From NCBI RefSeq assembly GCF_027244095.1, contig NC_069659.1, forward strand, positions 146,854,001 to 146,918,000: a stretch of 64,000 nt of DNA, written 5' to 3'. The stretch comes from Hemicordylus capensis. Its lineage: Eukaryota; Chordata; Lepidosauria; Squamata; Cordylidae. Both the position numbers and the translations under genes were made by a program. The notes under the pieces were generated by a model. It searched no databases. It was not told the origin of the DNA and was given only the letters and a program-made list of their open reading frames with translations. Positions 10,352 to 30,017 of the stretch are shown in pieces (position 1 is the stretch's first letter; the number at the start of each line of letters is the position of its first letter).

Positions 10352-11100
10352 CAAGTGGCCGCCATGATGTGACGTATTCATTACGCGCCGTATAGAATTT
10401 GATTTTAAAAAAAATAGACTAGAGTGATACACCCATTGTCAGAAGAGGAGACATCTTAGCTCATTTTGGCACAAGCTCGGTCTGCTCCAGGACGGAGACG
10501 GACGTGACCGCTGCCCATAAAAAACATAGACACATTCAAAATTGTAAAGCCGTTTGATTGGGCCGTTTCCTCCCCGCCACCCACGCCCCCCAAAAAACCG
10601 CACCACCAAAGCTAGCAAGAAATGCTTTCTAGAGAAAGATAATATGCCGTTTCGCCTTCCGTACAGTTTGCTTTTGTTTTAAAAAGATAGCAGCAGAAGG
10701 TTATACAGACTAGCACTGCAAACATAAACGATTTACTAGGGAACAAATCTGCTGCGGTGGCGCAGCCGGGAAGCAACTTGCCTAGGGCGCAAGAGACTGT
10801 TAGTTCGACTCCCCGCTGCTGTGCTTCCCAAATTGGGGGCAGCAGCGATATAGGAAGGTGCTAGAGGAGGAGGCTCACTTCAGTGCCAGCAAATGTCAGT
10901 GCTGTTTAGTTACCCCCTCCCAACGCAAACCCAGCGTTCAAGCGTGTAATACGCCGCTGACTCGCATGCCGCCACTTTTAGCAGCTATAACTCCAGTCTT
11001 TTTCTGTCTCGACGTTCAGAGTAGTAGGCGTAACTATTCCTGCTAAATAGAATACCGCCTTACAGCACATTGCCTGCTGGGAAATGTAGTTCCTACAGAG
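10352..11100 (-). promoter_or_regulatory. Candidate CpG-rich promoter and first exon of an unidentified minus-strand gene
   Basis: On the minus strand, 11090-11071 reads ACTACATTTCCCAGCAGGCA, a strong SBS/ZNF143-type motif. A TGACGT CRE half site lies at 10370-10375 (plus-strand reading). ATGGCGGCCACTTG at 10365-10352 (YY1-like initiation context) is followed directly by a perfect donor GTAAGT. CpGs are scattered through 10.15-11.2 kb, unlike the flanks. Gene order in other vertebrates would place ERCC5 here on this strand, but the short reading frame is not the known ERCC5 start and I found no following exon. A SINE lies inside the interval. Confidence 0.4.
10743..10873 (+). mobile_element. 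tRNA-derived SINE (family B), 5' part
   Basis: A tRNA-like head GGTGGCGCAGCCGGGAAG with a B box (GTTCGACTCCC) is followed by the body GGCAGCAGCGATATAGGAAG. The 3' half present at 41.2 kb is missing. It is not a functional tRNA gene. Confidence 0.75.
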
Positions 11101-12511
11101 TCGTGGTGGTGTTGCGATTTGTACACTTGGGCGCCTCCACTTTCTCTTATTTGACAACGCCTCCTTTCCTGTGCATCTGAGCATGCCCAAAAGGATTGGG
11201 GCATGCTCAGTATGGTCAAATGAAACACTTTTCTTTTTTCTGCCCACAAGCACGAGCAAACTCAGAAGAAAAACAGTTAAGGTAGGGAATAATGACAACC
11301 CTAGTGTATCATTAGGAGCAGGGAGTAAAAAAATCTGATGAGGAAAAAGAAAATGAAAATCTAGCGTTATCATAAGCCCTATGCAAAGCAAAGATGTTCC
11401 TTCTGCTCATAGGTTAATTCTTTCTGGCCAGACGCAACACAGTCTTTCTTCATTCTATTCCTAAAAGTCATGGGTAGTACTGTCGATAAAAGTGTCAAGT
11501 GTGCATGTGGCTCAGGGGCAATCTGAAATGTTGCTGCCTGAGGCAAAGGACAGTTATGACACACACACCCCACACATAAACCATCTGTGGGTGGGTGCTC
11601 AGCATTTTGAGGCTAGGTTGGAAAGGCAGCAGCAATGACACCTTCAGACTACCCCATCAAGCCAGTGGTAGCAGGCACATTCTTAGATTGTATGGAAGCT
11701 GAAAGATGAAGCATGCCCCAGCAGGACAAGGAGGGGGAAATGAACAGCATGCTCCAGTGGGGAAAAGATAGGCAATGGTAGCAAGGTGCCCATGGTGGTG
11801 GGTATTTGCCCCTCACAACTTTCCTTGTACCTGTGGTTACTCCCTCATGGAAGGGCTGGTCACCCCGGTATGGTTTCACACCATTAAAAAAAATAGCCAG
11901 CCTGTTCCCAACCTCTAGGTGACGTTGCAGCTCAACCCTGAAGACTAGCCTGGAGTCCCCAGGAATTGGCAACAATAAAATATGGAGGAGTGCCTTGGGG
12001 TTGAATAGGGACAGTTGCTCTCCTCCTGCTAAATGTAAGAAAATCACAATTTTAAAAGGTGCATCTTTGATCCATTAGTAGGTGTTAGGAACTATCTAGT
12101 TATCCTAACCTGTACTGTTGAGGTAGGGAGCAAAGCTACCACACCCTTGACATAGTACAAACTCTTTCTGCCTAGCCACACTTGCCATAAGAATGAGCAG
12201 GGAAAGCACATTTGTTCCCAGGGCAACAGAGCAAGGAGGAGCTGCATGTGAGCATCTAACTATGGTTCTCCGACATGTATGAGTCATTTTCGAGGAGCCC
12301 CAACATCACATCTGCCCCAGGCCCCGTAAATCCTCTGGGCAGCCCTGCCCTCGCCACAATAATAGAAGTGGTTTAAACAGAAGTGTCATTGTGAAGAAAC
12401 CTCTGGTGAGCAGTCACAGTGATTAGGTCTTTGGACATCAACTCAATTCCCTTGCAGCTGCTATGGAAAACCACTAATTTCCTTGTTTGGGCAAGCAATG
12501 TCCTGGAATTA

Positions 12512-12513
<2 letters not shown>
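11101..12513. other. No gene recognised apart from the SINE-like piece at 11930
   Basis: Intergenic DNA downstream of BIVM. A minus-strand frame of about 137 codons (11391-10978) has no recognisable domain and overlaps the CpG-rich block. Confidence 0.5.
11930..12065 (-). mobile_element. SINE-like fragment related to the repeat at 44174-44489
   Basis: TTGAATAGGGACAGTTGCTC and the following AATCACAATTTTAAAAGGTG match the inner part of the repeat at 44.4 kb. It is fragmentary. Confidence 0.5.

Positions 12514-12562
<49 letters not shown>
12514..12562. repeat. (TG)n microsatellite, about 24 units
   Basis: Uninterrupted alternating TG dinucleotides. It lies outside any gene, downstream of the candidate BIVM poly(A) site. 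Confidence 0.95.
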
Positions 12563-12564
<2 letters not shown>

Positions 12565-12742
12565 CAATAAATTAAGATCAACGGTAAGCAGTTATCCTTT
12601 TTAGTACTTTTTAAAAAGAACATACACAAATGACAGAACTAGAAAAAGACTGAATAGCTTTAAGTCTCCTGTTTTTGATTTAACCAGACTACCAGAGAGA
12701 GAGAAAAAGACAAGAACAAAATTTTCCTTAATCCCACTATTT

Positions 12743-12748
12743 TTTATT
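12743..12748 (-). terminator. Candidate BIVM polyadenylation signal (AATAAA)
   Basis: AATAAA on the minus strand, about 1.16 kb beyond the BIVM stop. It is the first canonical hexamer I found downstream of the stop codon. The implied 3' UTR contains one foldback element (13678-13813) and is otherwise plain AT-rich sequence. Confidence 0.45.
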
Positions 12749-13677
12749 CAAATGTTTTTCATGAAAACAAAATATTATATACTCCCAAATAAAGCTACTT
12801 GACATGATTGTTTGGAAAAATACAAACAGTGTGCTGGCCAAAGAGGTATATCACTGAGGCTGCCAGTGTGTTTCGGCACTTAAAGCATCTCCCTTCTTAA
12901 TAAAATAATTAAAGGGAGAAGGATCCAGAAAAGCACAAGAGGGGGAAAGTGTTGGTACAACAGAAGGTTGCAGGTTTGGCTGCTTGATTAGCAGCCAAAG
13001 ACTCAGAGGGTGGGGCAGGGAGGGAGGGATGTGTTTAAAAGCAGCCCATCAAATGTGAAGCGAGTTCAATTCACTAAAAAGGTGCAGAAGTGCACACCTG
13101 GCAGTGAAAGTTTTCTCCTTCCTCTCTTCAAAAATGAGCAAGCAGATACCTCATCTTTCCAGGACTTATAACAGGCTGAATGCCAATGACTGCCAACAAA
13201 GGTCCCCAGTTAATGCAAACAAACAAGTCATACAGAACAATGTTCCAATGGACACCAAACTGAGACCACCCAATAATTATATAAGACTGACAAACATTTG
13301 GTGCTTTCTAAGTTTTGAACTGGACCATCAAGTCCTTATTGCATTTTTGGAAGTGTTTAAAAATTAAAGCACTCTATACATTTACCACCATTCTACAATG
13401 TGTGTGTAATAAATCATTTTGGAAAGTAACAATTCTCATGCTTTGAGTATTATCTATTTCTTCTAGTAATATGTTTTCCTCAAATGGCTTTGATCTAGAT
13501 TTGCTCTATTTTCATGGTCCAAGTCAGCTGCTGATTATACTGGATTGTAAGCATACAATATTCTGTGCTTGTCTTTGAGCTTATACCTCTCAACATCCCC
13601 AACATAACTATTCTTATGTTAGTCAAACATACTTTGCTAAGACTGCATTTTGTACTGCAAATTCTACCCATTCCTTA

Positions 13678-13813
13678 AAGTGTTCCGTCTAACAGAGATG
13701 CCCAGATGTTGTTGACTACAATTCCCATAATCCCCAAGCAAAAACCATTGCAACTGGGGATTCTGGGAGTTGTGGTCAACAACATCTGGGAATCCCTGTT
13801 GGAGGGAACACTG
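13678..13813. mobile_element. hAT-type MITE, 136 bp, exact 8-bp TSD, in BIVM 3' UTR
   Basis: The ends are AAGTGTTCCGTCTAACAGAG and the inverse CAGTGTTCCCTCCAACAGGG. The arms continue through CAGATGTTGTTGACTACAAT. The flanking duplication ATTCCTTA is exact (13670-13677 and 13814-13821). If the poly(A) site at 12743 is used, this hairpin would be transcribed in the BIVM 3' UTR. Confidence 0.88.
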
Positions 13814-13904
13814 ATTCCTTACTCTGTGCATAATAAGCCTTATATCTTAGGAACATTTTGCACGACAGCAATTACACAAATAAATTTTGCACAAATAGTT
13901 CCTT

Positions 13905-22500
<8,596 letters not shown>

Positions 22501-22789
22501 TGAATGAATGTACAATGCTTTCTCAAGACAATAAGAGGACAGTGGATCACTGCTTCTTTTAGACTCAGATGCTGTCTACATTGCTGCCTCCAGATTTACA
22601 AGATGATTCTGAAGTTCCTAGAATGAAAAGAGTTGTGTGTTATATTTTCAGCTGATAATCAGAACATCAAAATCCTATTTAAAAAGACCCAGGACTTCTT
22701 CACATCATCAGTTTTGTCTTCATGTGAACCCTGAATGTCCCTTGAATAAATTAATGAGAATAATGTTGGGTATGAATCAGGCTCGCCAC

Positions 22790-23850
22790 AGAAAAGAACA
22801 GCCCTGCTGGTTCAGGCCAAAGGCCTATCTAGTCCAGTATCCTGTTTCACACAGTGGCCCACCAGATGCCCCTGAGGAGCCTAGGCAAGAGGTGAAGGCA
22901 TGCCCTCTCTCTTACTGTTGCTCCCCTGAAGCTGGTATTTAGAAGCTTCTTGCCTCTGAGGCTGGAGGTGACCTATAGCTATCAGATTAGTAGCCATTAA
23001 TAGACGTACGCTCAATGAATTTGTCAAAGCCCCTTTAAAAACCATATGTTTCCTGTCCCTAAACCAGTTACCAATCCACACATGAACCTGTCCCCTTATC
23101 CCATGACTGCTAAGTTTACTCAAGAGCCTTTGGTGGACAACTTTGTAAAAAGCTTTTTGGAAGTCCAAGTATACCATGTTGACCGGATCACCTTTATCCA
23201 CATAAATATTGACACATGTAAAGAGCTCCAAAAGTGAGACAAGACTTGCTCTTGCAGAACCAATGCTGGTTCTCCCTCAGCAAAGCCTTTTCTTCTAGAT
23301 GTTTAACAATTTTGTCCTCAGGTATGCTTTCCATCAATTTACCCAACACAGAAGTTGAGCTAACTGACCAGTAGTTTCTTTGATCCCCCATGGATCCCTT
23401 TTGGAAAATAGGAGTTACATTAGCTACTTTCCAGTCCTCTGGGACAGAGCCTGATAGTCAGTACAAGTTACATATTATTGATAGATCAGTAATTTCACAT
23501 TTGAGTTCCTTCAGAACTCTTGGATGGATGCCATCTGGCCCTGGCAATTTGTTAATTTTTAGTTTTTCAAGACAGCTTAGAACGTCCTTTCGTGTCACAT
23601 CAAATTGGCCCAGTTCTTCAGCCCCCAAGCCTGAGAAGCTCAGTTCTGGATTGGGTATATGTTTCTCTGCCATGAAGACATATGCAAAGAACTCAATTCA
23701 GTTTCTCTGCAATCTCCTTAATAATCCCATTCACGCCCTTAAAAAAATGTTAAATAAATATAAGGGTCCGTCTTGGTTCAAATGGTACAACTGCCACATC
23801 TCTATGACAATCCCAGTAGCTGAAAATGTGAAACAGCAGTCATGAAATTA
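22790..23850 (-). mobile_element. CR1 LINE, 3' UTR plus reverse-transcriptase segment, internally deleted
   Basis: On the minus strand, 23673-23458 encodes KLKINKLPGPDGIHPRVLKE and 23231-22990 encodes VNMVYLDFQKAFYKVVHQRL, both CR1 reverse-transcriptase motifs. Near 23043 the sequence jumps directly to the CR1 3' UTR (GGCCTATCTAGTCCAGTATC), so the rest of the domain is deleted. Several frame changes make it a dead copy. In BIVM intron 1. Confidence 0.85.
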
Positions 23851-24523
23851 CTGTCAAGAAGTGGCAGCTGCATTCCTGGGGACTATATTTTGTATGCGTT
23901 AACTGTGGCCTAGGGATGCTTGGAGCCATCACACAGAAACAACAAAATTATGTATTTATTTAATTTGTTAGGTCACTGCAAACTGAGCAAAGAGACACTT
24001 GTAAAGTAGTGATTCTCTTATATTTAGTAGGGGGAGAGCCACTGTCTCTATCAAAACCCAGCACTGCATCACTCCAGTGGTTGTTGCTATGAAATACTAT
24101 GATGGCTACACACAGATCATATCCTGCTAACCAAAAATAGTGAGCTTTGTAGCTACACTGTGGAGGGAAGGGAAAATTAGGTGGGGACCAGAGGAAGCTC
24201 ACCGGGATCAAACAATGATGGTCTAGCATTTGCTTGCATCATGAAATAGCAACAACAACAAAAAGGAACTAGGCTACAACAAAAGCCCTACTTACTTTAA
24301 AAGCTCCAATATGACAATAAAATAAAAAAATTAAAAGCTCCAAATGACAAAATGACTTGACATGGGCAGATCAACATTAAAAAATGTGCAGTACTGTCCA
24401 TATTGTGAGACAGGATTATCATGACTGGCCTCAGAACAAGAGTCTTGAGGAATTGCACTGAGATCACTGTTTCATTTTCACTCTACACAGGGCAATGTCT
24501 GAACAGAGAGGAAGAGTCAGGAG

Positions 24524-24656
24524 CAGTGTTTCCTGTAACCAGGAATTCCAGATGTTGTTGACTACAACTCCCAGCATCCCTAGCTGCTATGGTCTTTGAC
24601 TGGGGATGCTGGGAGCTGTAGTCAACACCAGGAATTCTCTCTTAAAGTGAACACTG
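24524..24656. mobile_element. hAT-type MITE, 133 bp, 8-bp TSD
   Basis: Same family as 13678-13813 (CAGTGTTTCCTGTAACCAGG / CAGTGTTCACTTTAAGAG). The arms hold GTTGTTGACTACAACTCCCA. Flanks GTCAGGAG and GTCAGAAG differ by one base. Confidence 0.83.
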
Positions 24657-25639
24657 GTCAGAAGATAATACAAACTCATGCCACACAGGGAAACTGGACA
24701 ATGTAGGAGACTGAAGGGGTTAGGTAAATGTTGCACTTGAGGAGGCCACACTGAAGCACTAAACTGATCTGCATGGCATGGCTCCCTGACCCCCCAGTAA
24801 CTACAGTATCATAGGGAACCCACTGAAAGGTGTCGCTCGAGAATTCCTAAATTTCTAGAGATAGCCCTGGTTATTGCTTTCACTTAAATTCTCTGTGTCA
24901 GCCTTCACTGACACCCCCGCCCCCCACTGCCAGATTGCATAATTTGGCAAAGGAGAAACTGCAGGCATTTTCAGAAATGGGGGTGCTGAGCCAAACAACA
25001 AAGCCAAAAGTCAAGTTGTTTGCCAAAAGGCAAGTTTTCAGGGGTATAAACACAGCATGTATATTTAAGAATAATATGACAGCTTCCTTTTTCTAACTAA
25101 AAGACTGGACTTTTTCATCTGGACTGTAGAAGCTGTATCCACCAAAATGTTATGATTTACACACTTTTCTTCCCTCCTACCCCAAGTTCAGTTTTCATGA
25201 ATTCTCTACCTGCCTTTTGAAGTTGAATTAAATGTGAATTTTCAAATCGTCACACCTATAGCAACATCCATTCGTTGTGTAAACTCATCCCAATAACTAA
25301 GCAATACATTAATTAATTCATTGTGGGTTGCAACTTCACAAAATTCTAGACAATGTTCCTCATCTATAAGAGCTTTTAACATCATTTCATGAAATTTTAT
25401 TCTTTTGATCTTATTTTACTCTAGGATGGTATTTTTCACTGCAAGGCCCACAAGTTGGTGGCAGCTCCCATTGACTCTAAATGCAGCTCTCTGACTAAGC
25501 CCGTGTGCAAAGCTTTGACTGAAACAAAATACTCTGCATGGAGGTGACCGTTCTCATCAGGCTCACCTCTGTGGTTTTCCCAGCACCAGGGGAGCCTTTG
25601 AAAGTGCTAGAGCCCTGTTGAGACCCAACATCCTCTTAG

Positions 25640-25924
25640 AAGGTGCACACAAAAGCACTGGGAAGTGTAGTTTTTCCTAGCACTTTCCCCAGAGATCTGT
25701 GGGTAAAGCACACATTAGGAGAAATTTCCTAACTATAAGAGCCATTCAACCATGGAACAACCTAACTTGCACAGACTGTTGCACAGTGGTACACTCTCCT
25801 TCACTGGAGCTTTTCAAATGGAAGCTGGACATCTCTCAGGGGTGTAGTAGGAGTTTCCTGCTCCCACCAGGGATTGGTTTAGGTGACTGTCATGGTCCCT
25901 TCCAACTTCACAATTCTATGATCA
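25640..25924 (+). mobile_element. CR1 LINE extreme 3' end
   Basis: ORF2 C-terminal remnant (IRRNFLTIRAIQPWNNL, LELFKWKLDI) followed by GGTCCCTTCCAACTTCACAATTCTATGAT, of which the last part is the CR1 3' terminal repeat. In BIVM intron 1. Confidence 0.8.
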
Positions 25925-26356
25925 TCTTGACGAACCAGTTTTAAATAACACACACTGCTTATTGTTCCTGCTATGTGAAACAAAGACAATGTTTCTCTCC
26001 AAGAATGGTCTAGATAATCTGTAACTATCCCAACTATGACTAGGGATGTGTGAGCCAGCTCGATTCAAACCACGGTAACCACGATGGTGGGCGCTTCCAT
26101 AATAAGCAGCCTGGGGCAACCGAGGCAGCTGATCACAGAAGCATCATCCACCATCATGGTTATGGCATTTGCTACTTCAGACTAATGACATCATAACATG
26201 AGCAGCACGATGGAGGTGGTGAGTGGCGTGCCAGGGCGGGACTTCCGACCCACATTCAGCGCTGTAGGCTTGTTCAGCATCTGTGTGTGTGTGTATATAT
26301 GTTTGTTTGTTTGTTTACATCCAGACAGGGTTTGCGTAACCTGAAGTTATGGTATT

Positions 26357-26560
26357 ATGAAAAGAAGCAGCTTTTTTCTGTATGCACTTTCTCCACACCA
26401 TTCCTTTTATAAAACTCCTATGACCCTCTTACTAGTCTTTCTCCCCATAAAGTTACTACGAAGCTCCAAGTACTCTAGCCTTTTCTCATACAGAAGGTGC
26501 ACTAGCCCCTTGTTATTTTGGTTGCCTTTTGCTAGCTCCATTAAACCCTCTTTGAGGCTA
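26357..26560 (-). mobile_element. CR1-like fragment
   Basis: Weak similarity on the minus strand to the CR1 region seen at 33.1 and 58.5 kb (CAGAAGGTGCACTAGCCCC, TTTTGGTTGCCTTTTGC in plus-strand reading). Decayed. Confidence 0.45.
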
Positions 26561-26869
26561 AGCAATCAGAACTTGAAAAGGAAACATAAAACACAATTGC
26601 AACAGTTCATTTTAATGCTGCCTAGCTAGGCCTCTGGACCACAGGCTTGGGATTTGGGGAAGAGGAAAACTGTATATGAGCTTATCAAGATTAGAAACTC
26701 TCTAATCACTCTCAAGATTAGAAGCTCTTGGACTGTTAAAAAAAAAAAAAGAGTATTGTAACAGCACCTCTGCTGGAACAGACTAAGACCCATTATTCCA
26801 TTTCCAGTCGAAGGCTCCATTTCCAACAGAGGACAGTCAGATCTCTCTGTTCAGGCAGGGATGAGGGCA

Positions 26870-26972
26870 ATGGCTCTGCCCCCCTCCCCATACTATATTG
26901 CTCAGAGCAATAGTATGGGGAGGGGAGCAGAGACATTGCCCCAATGGCTCCCCTCCCCACACTATATTGCCC
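26870..26972. repeat. Hairpin plus third copy of a 25-bp C/T-rich motif
   Basis: CCCCTCCCCATACTATATTG at 26882 is followed at once by its inverse (CAATAGTATGGGGAGGGG), then by a third, direct copy (CCCCTCCCCACACTATATTG near 26947). The stem is about 25 bp with almost no loop. Confidence 0.8.
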
Positions 26973-27016
26973 TGAGTTTTCAAAGGTATACTGCTTTTGA
27001 ACCAGGAGGTTTTATT

Positions 27017-27450
27017 TAGAAGTGTGCATGAACCATGATTCGAACACCTTGTCCAAACTGTTTTGGCACCGGAGGAAGGAGAGTGGGAACTTTAAGAAAG
27101 AGGAGGGCAGGTGCTTACGTGCTCTCCGCTGCCACATTCATCTTTCTTTTGGGGCGGTGATTGGCCCACGTACCCCATGCGTGGCACCAGCATGCACATA
27201 GCATCCATGCATGCACAGGTGCCATTTGCGTGGTTAGCAACACCATGATAACCATGCAAATTATACCCACACATGCACGGATGACATGTGCATGCTGGTT
27301 CCGCAGGGGGGTACTTGGGCTGATTGCCGCCCCAGCAGGAAGCTGCATGGGGTGGCAGAGAACATGTAAGGACGTGCTCTCCTCTCTTAAAAGCTCTGGC
27401 TCCCTGCAGTGCCGAACCAGTGCTCAAATTGCGGTTCATGCACACCACTA
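27017..27450. mobile_element. Palindromic hAT-like element, 434 bp, decayed TSD
   Basis: The ends are TAGAAGTGTGCATGAACC and the inverse TAGTGGTGTGCATGAAC, with inverted arms (GTGCTTACGTGCTCTCCGCT against the right side near 27370) and a TGCATG-rich centre. Flanks GTTTTATT and GATCTATT match at 6 of 8 positions. Same family as 6301 and 19344. It lies 330 bp from the BIVM 5' exon. Confidence 0.75.
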
Positions 27451-27699
27451 GATCTATTTAGATACCATAATTCCTCCAGGCATCTATTTAATCCTCTTCT
27501 TTAAAAGCTCAGTGTTCATCAGCACACCTCACATCTAGAGCTTCGGCTTTCCATTTCGGGGGAAATAAATACAAAGGGCTTGGCTTTCTCCAGAATCGGC
27601 CACCACCTAAGAAGGGGGCAAGGGAACATGGAAAGCATGAATAAGGGGCCATCAACGCCTACCGAAGAGCACCACCACGCGTCCCGACCCACCGAATTC

Positions 27700-29832
27700 A
27701 TCAAGGAAGACTCGGCAGAGATCTGCCCCACGGAGAGTTACGAGGCCTACAGCAAACCCTCACGCCCGCTCGTCGTTACCTGCTTGGCGGCGGCCATGAC
27801 TCGCAGAGCAGGGCACAGGGGAGGGGCTGGTGCCAGCACCAGCAGCAGCGTCGCTCGCTTCCCAGTCTCCAAGGCGCGCGCCACGTCCGTGGGGAAGCGC
27901 TCGAGCCTCCGGAAACTCACCTGCGCGTGCGGGGCGCGCGCGTCTCACGACGGTACTTGAGTCTCACGTAGGACACACCCCTCTCCCAGTGGCCTGAGAG
28001 CGGCATCAGCCAATCCTTCCGTCTTGCGAAGGTGCTCGGAAGCGCTGAGAGCTGTGGAGAGGCTTTGCCTGTTTGAAGCTTGCTTGCTTGCAGCAGCAGG
28101 TGGGCTGGGAAAGCACCATGTAGCTAGCTGGCCCAAAATAAAATAAAAGTGTTGCTGCCACCCCTTTTCAGAATTTGAATAGTTTCTTACAGCAACGGGG
28201 GAAGTTGCAGTGCTGAGGCATCTTGGGGATGCATTCCTGTGATCCAAGCTTTCCCGGACCGGGGGAAAAATCCTACTGTACGTTGTGAGACTTCTGATCG
28301 CACTGAACGAGAGATGTGCTTTAGGACTGCAGAAAGAGAATTGGATTTAAAATTAGAATATAAATGCGCAGGCAGGACAGATTGCAATTTGTTACTTTTT
28401 GTACAGCGCCTAATGATATTAGGCACACCAAAATCATATTAAAATTTGTGAAACTAGGTAACTATCATGGGTAGCGAAACAAGCCTTGATGGAAATACCC
28501 ATGGATTTTGGTGTGCGGGGTGGGGTGCGGGGGCTGACACGAAAACGAATGATAGCAAATACCTATTGAAATATAGTATGTCCCGATGTGAGGCACTTCT
28601 TCTCTCTTCTGCTCCAGTATTCTTAACCCAGGATGATCGGAGCTGTCCTGGCTGGCCCAGGATGCTTGAAGAAGAGAACGGGATTTATTTACTGTAACAA
28701 TTAATATGCCAGATTTTCTAAAGGCTTTTAATTAGAGCTGAAACATTTAATTGATTGATTAGTTAGATTCAGCAACTAAACACATTGTGATCAACTAAAA
28801 AGGGCGCCTCTACAATTAATCACGAAGAAACTGGATTTTTGTTTTTAATATAATTAGTTCTAAAAACTATGGGTGCCTCGTAGAAGCGGCAGGCACTCCT
28901 GTTGTGAGAAAGAACAGATGCGTGTATCATTTAGAAACAAGAAAGTATCCTTTTGTCCTTAAGACGACTTCTTATATGCAAATTCATGCAGATTTAATTG
29001 AGGAGTTAATTTATTTAACTAAAACATATGTTTAGCCGTCGCCGACCAAGATTAATTAAAGTGAGTGACAGCTTTATTTTTAAGTCTGCCCTCCATGTCA
29101 CCCTTTGCCCCATTTAACCAATTTTAAATCCCATTTTAGTCGCAACTTCCGCACTTTCTCCCCCTCTCCCAGCCCTCTGTAAGACATATTGTTACGGATC
29201 GTCCTTCCTCCTCCCTTCCTAGCCGCCTGCTGCAAAACGGTCTAAGGATTCCCCCGAGTATCTGAAATGTATCTTGCGCCCCATCCGCTTGGCCGACGTT
29301 CAAATGCACACTGTTCCAAACTACAGGATTTGTTGGACTACATTTCCCAGCATTGCTGTTGAGCCTGGGAAGTGACTCGCCGTGATTATTCATTCGGAAG
29401 AAGTTTTGTTGGACCAATGATCGCATCCCCAATCCCGTCTCCATCCGACTGCGCTTGGCAATAGGGCTGAAGCGAAGATCCCGCTCGAGAGGCAAGGGGG
29501 AGAGGCAGGAGAAAGGCGCCGCACGCGAGACAAAGGAACTGGGACGTGGGTGCCGCGGTGGAGCGCTTTTATTCTCTCGTTCCTCATGAATTGCGCAGCG
29601 CAAAGCAGCCTTTCCTTCGTAGGCTTTGCTGCAGGAGTCTCGTTGCGGTTTGCTGTAAGGAAAGCATCGGGCAAGGCAGATGATGATGTGTAACTGAGTA
29701 CATCCTTCTTAGGACACTACCACGCTGTACTTTTCTTCTGCCTCTACCGGGGCAACAAATACTTCTTTGCTTCTGATCTCTGTGGCATTTGTTCTGCTTT
29801 TGTGTTGTACACATTTACAGGAAAGTCTGTAA
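27700..29832. promoter_or_regulatory. Bidirectional promoter interval between BIVM and POGLUT2
   Basis: The BIVM 5' exon and the POGLUT2 first exon face away from each other about 2 kb apart. CpG-rich blocks lie at roughly 27.70-28.05 kb (BIVM side) and 29.39-29.60 kb (POGLUT2 side). At 29337-29355 there is ACTACATTTCCCAGCATTG, a good match to the SBS motif bound by ZNF143, typical of housekeeping and bidirectional promoters. No TATA box is evident near either end. The middle (28.1-29.1 kb) is AT-rich with no recognised feature. Confidence 0.6.
27780..27950 (-). other. BIVM: BIVM 5' non-coding first exon in CpG-rich DNA (5' limit approximate)
   Basis: On the minus strand a GC-rich, CpG-rich segment ends AAGCAG with donor GTAACG directly below 27780. 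It is the only good donor in the CpG-rich block upstream of BIVM exon 2. The segment holds an ATGGCCGCCGCC, but BIVM exon 2 has an in-frame stop before its own start, so I treat this exon as 5' UTR. The transcription start is not resolved; 27950 is an estimate from where CpG density drops. Confidence 0.6.
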
Positions 29833-30017
29833 ATGTGTAGCATTTGGCTGACTTGCTGTTTGCCTTTGGGGACAATTCTTCTTGGGATTTCCGAACCGGC
29901 TGGAGGAAGCCAGCTAAGCCCTGAGAACAGTTTAATATGGGGACCTGGTCTGAGAGCAGATGTTGTCCTTCCTGCGCGGTATTTTTATGTCCAGGCAGTA
30001 GACACTGAAGGGAAGAG
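29833..30017 (+). CDS. POGLUT2: POGLUT2 exon 1: signal peptide and start of filamin repeat
   Basis: The ATG at 29833 opens [20 protein letters not shown], a hydrophobic signal peptide. It continues [20 protein letters not shown] and [14 protein letters not shown]. The donor GTAAGC follows 30017. A stop codon after read-through confirms the splice. This start gives the family's usual N-terminus. Confidence 0.93.

Noticed and set aside
10743-10810. Possible tRNA gene (A and B box, clover-like)
   Set aside because: It is the head of a SINE also seen at 41205; the acceptor stem does not close.
12373-12604. Open frames across the TG repeat
   Set aside because: They translate a dinucleotide microsatellite (Val-Cys or His-Thr repeats).
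1-13904. ERCC5 exons expected downstream of BIVM
   Set aside because: I searched by eye for the conserved N-terminal exon (MGVQGLWKLL) on the minus strand and did not find it.
26041-26280. Possible further copy of the TAGGGATGTGCA palindromic family
   Set aside because: Only a left end (TAGGGATGTGTGAGCC) is visible and no inverted right end or duplication was found.
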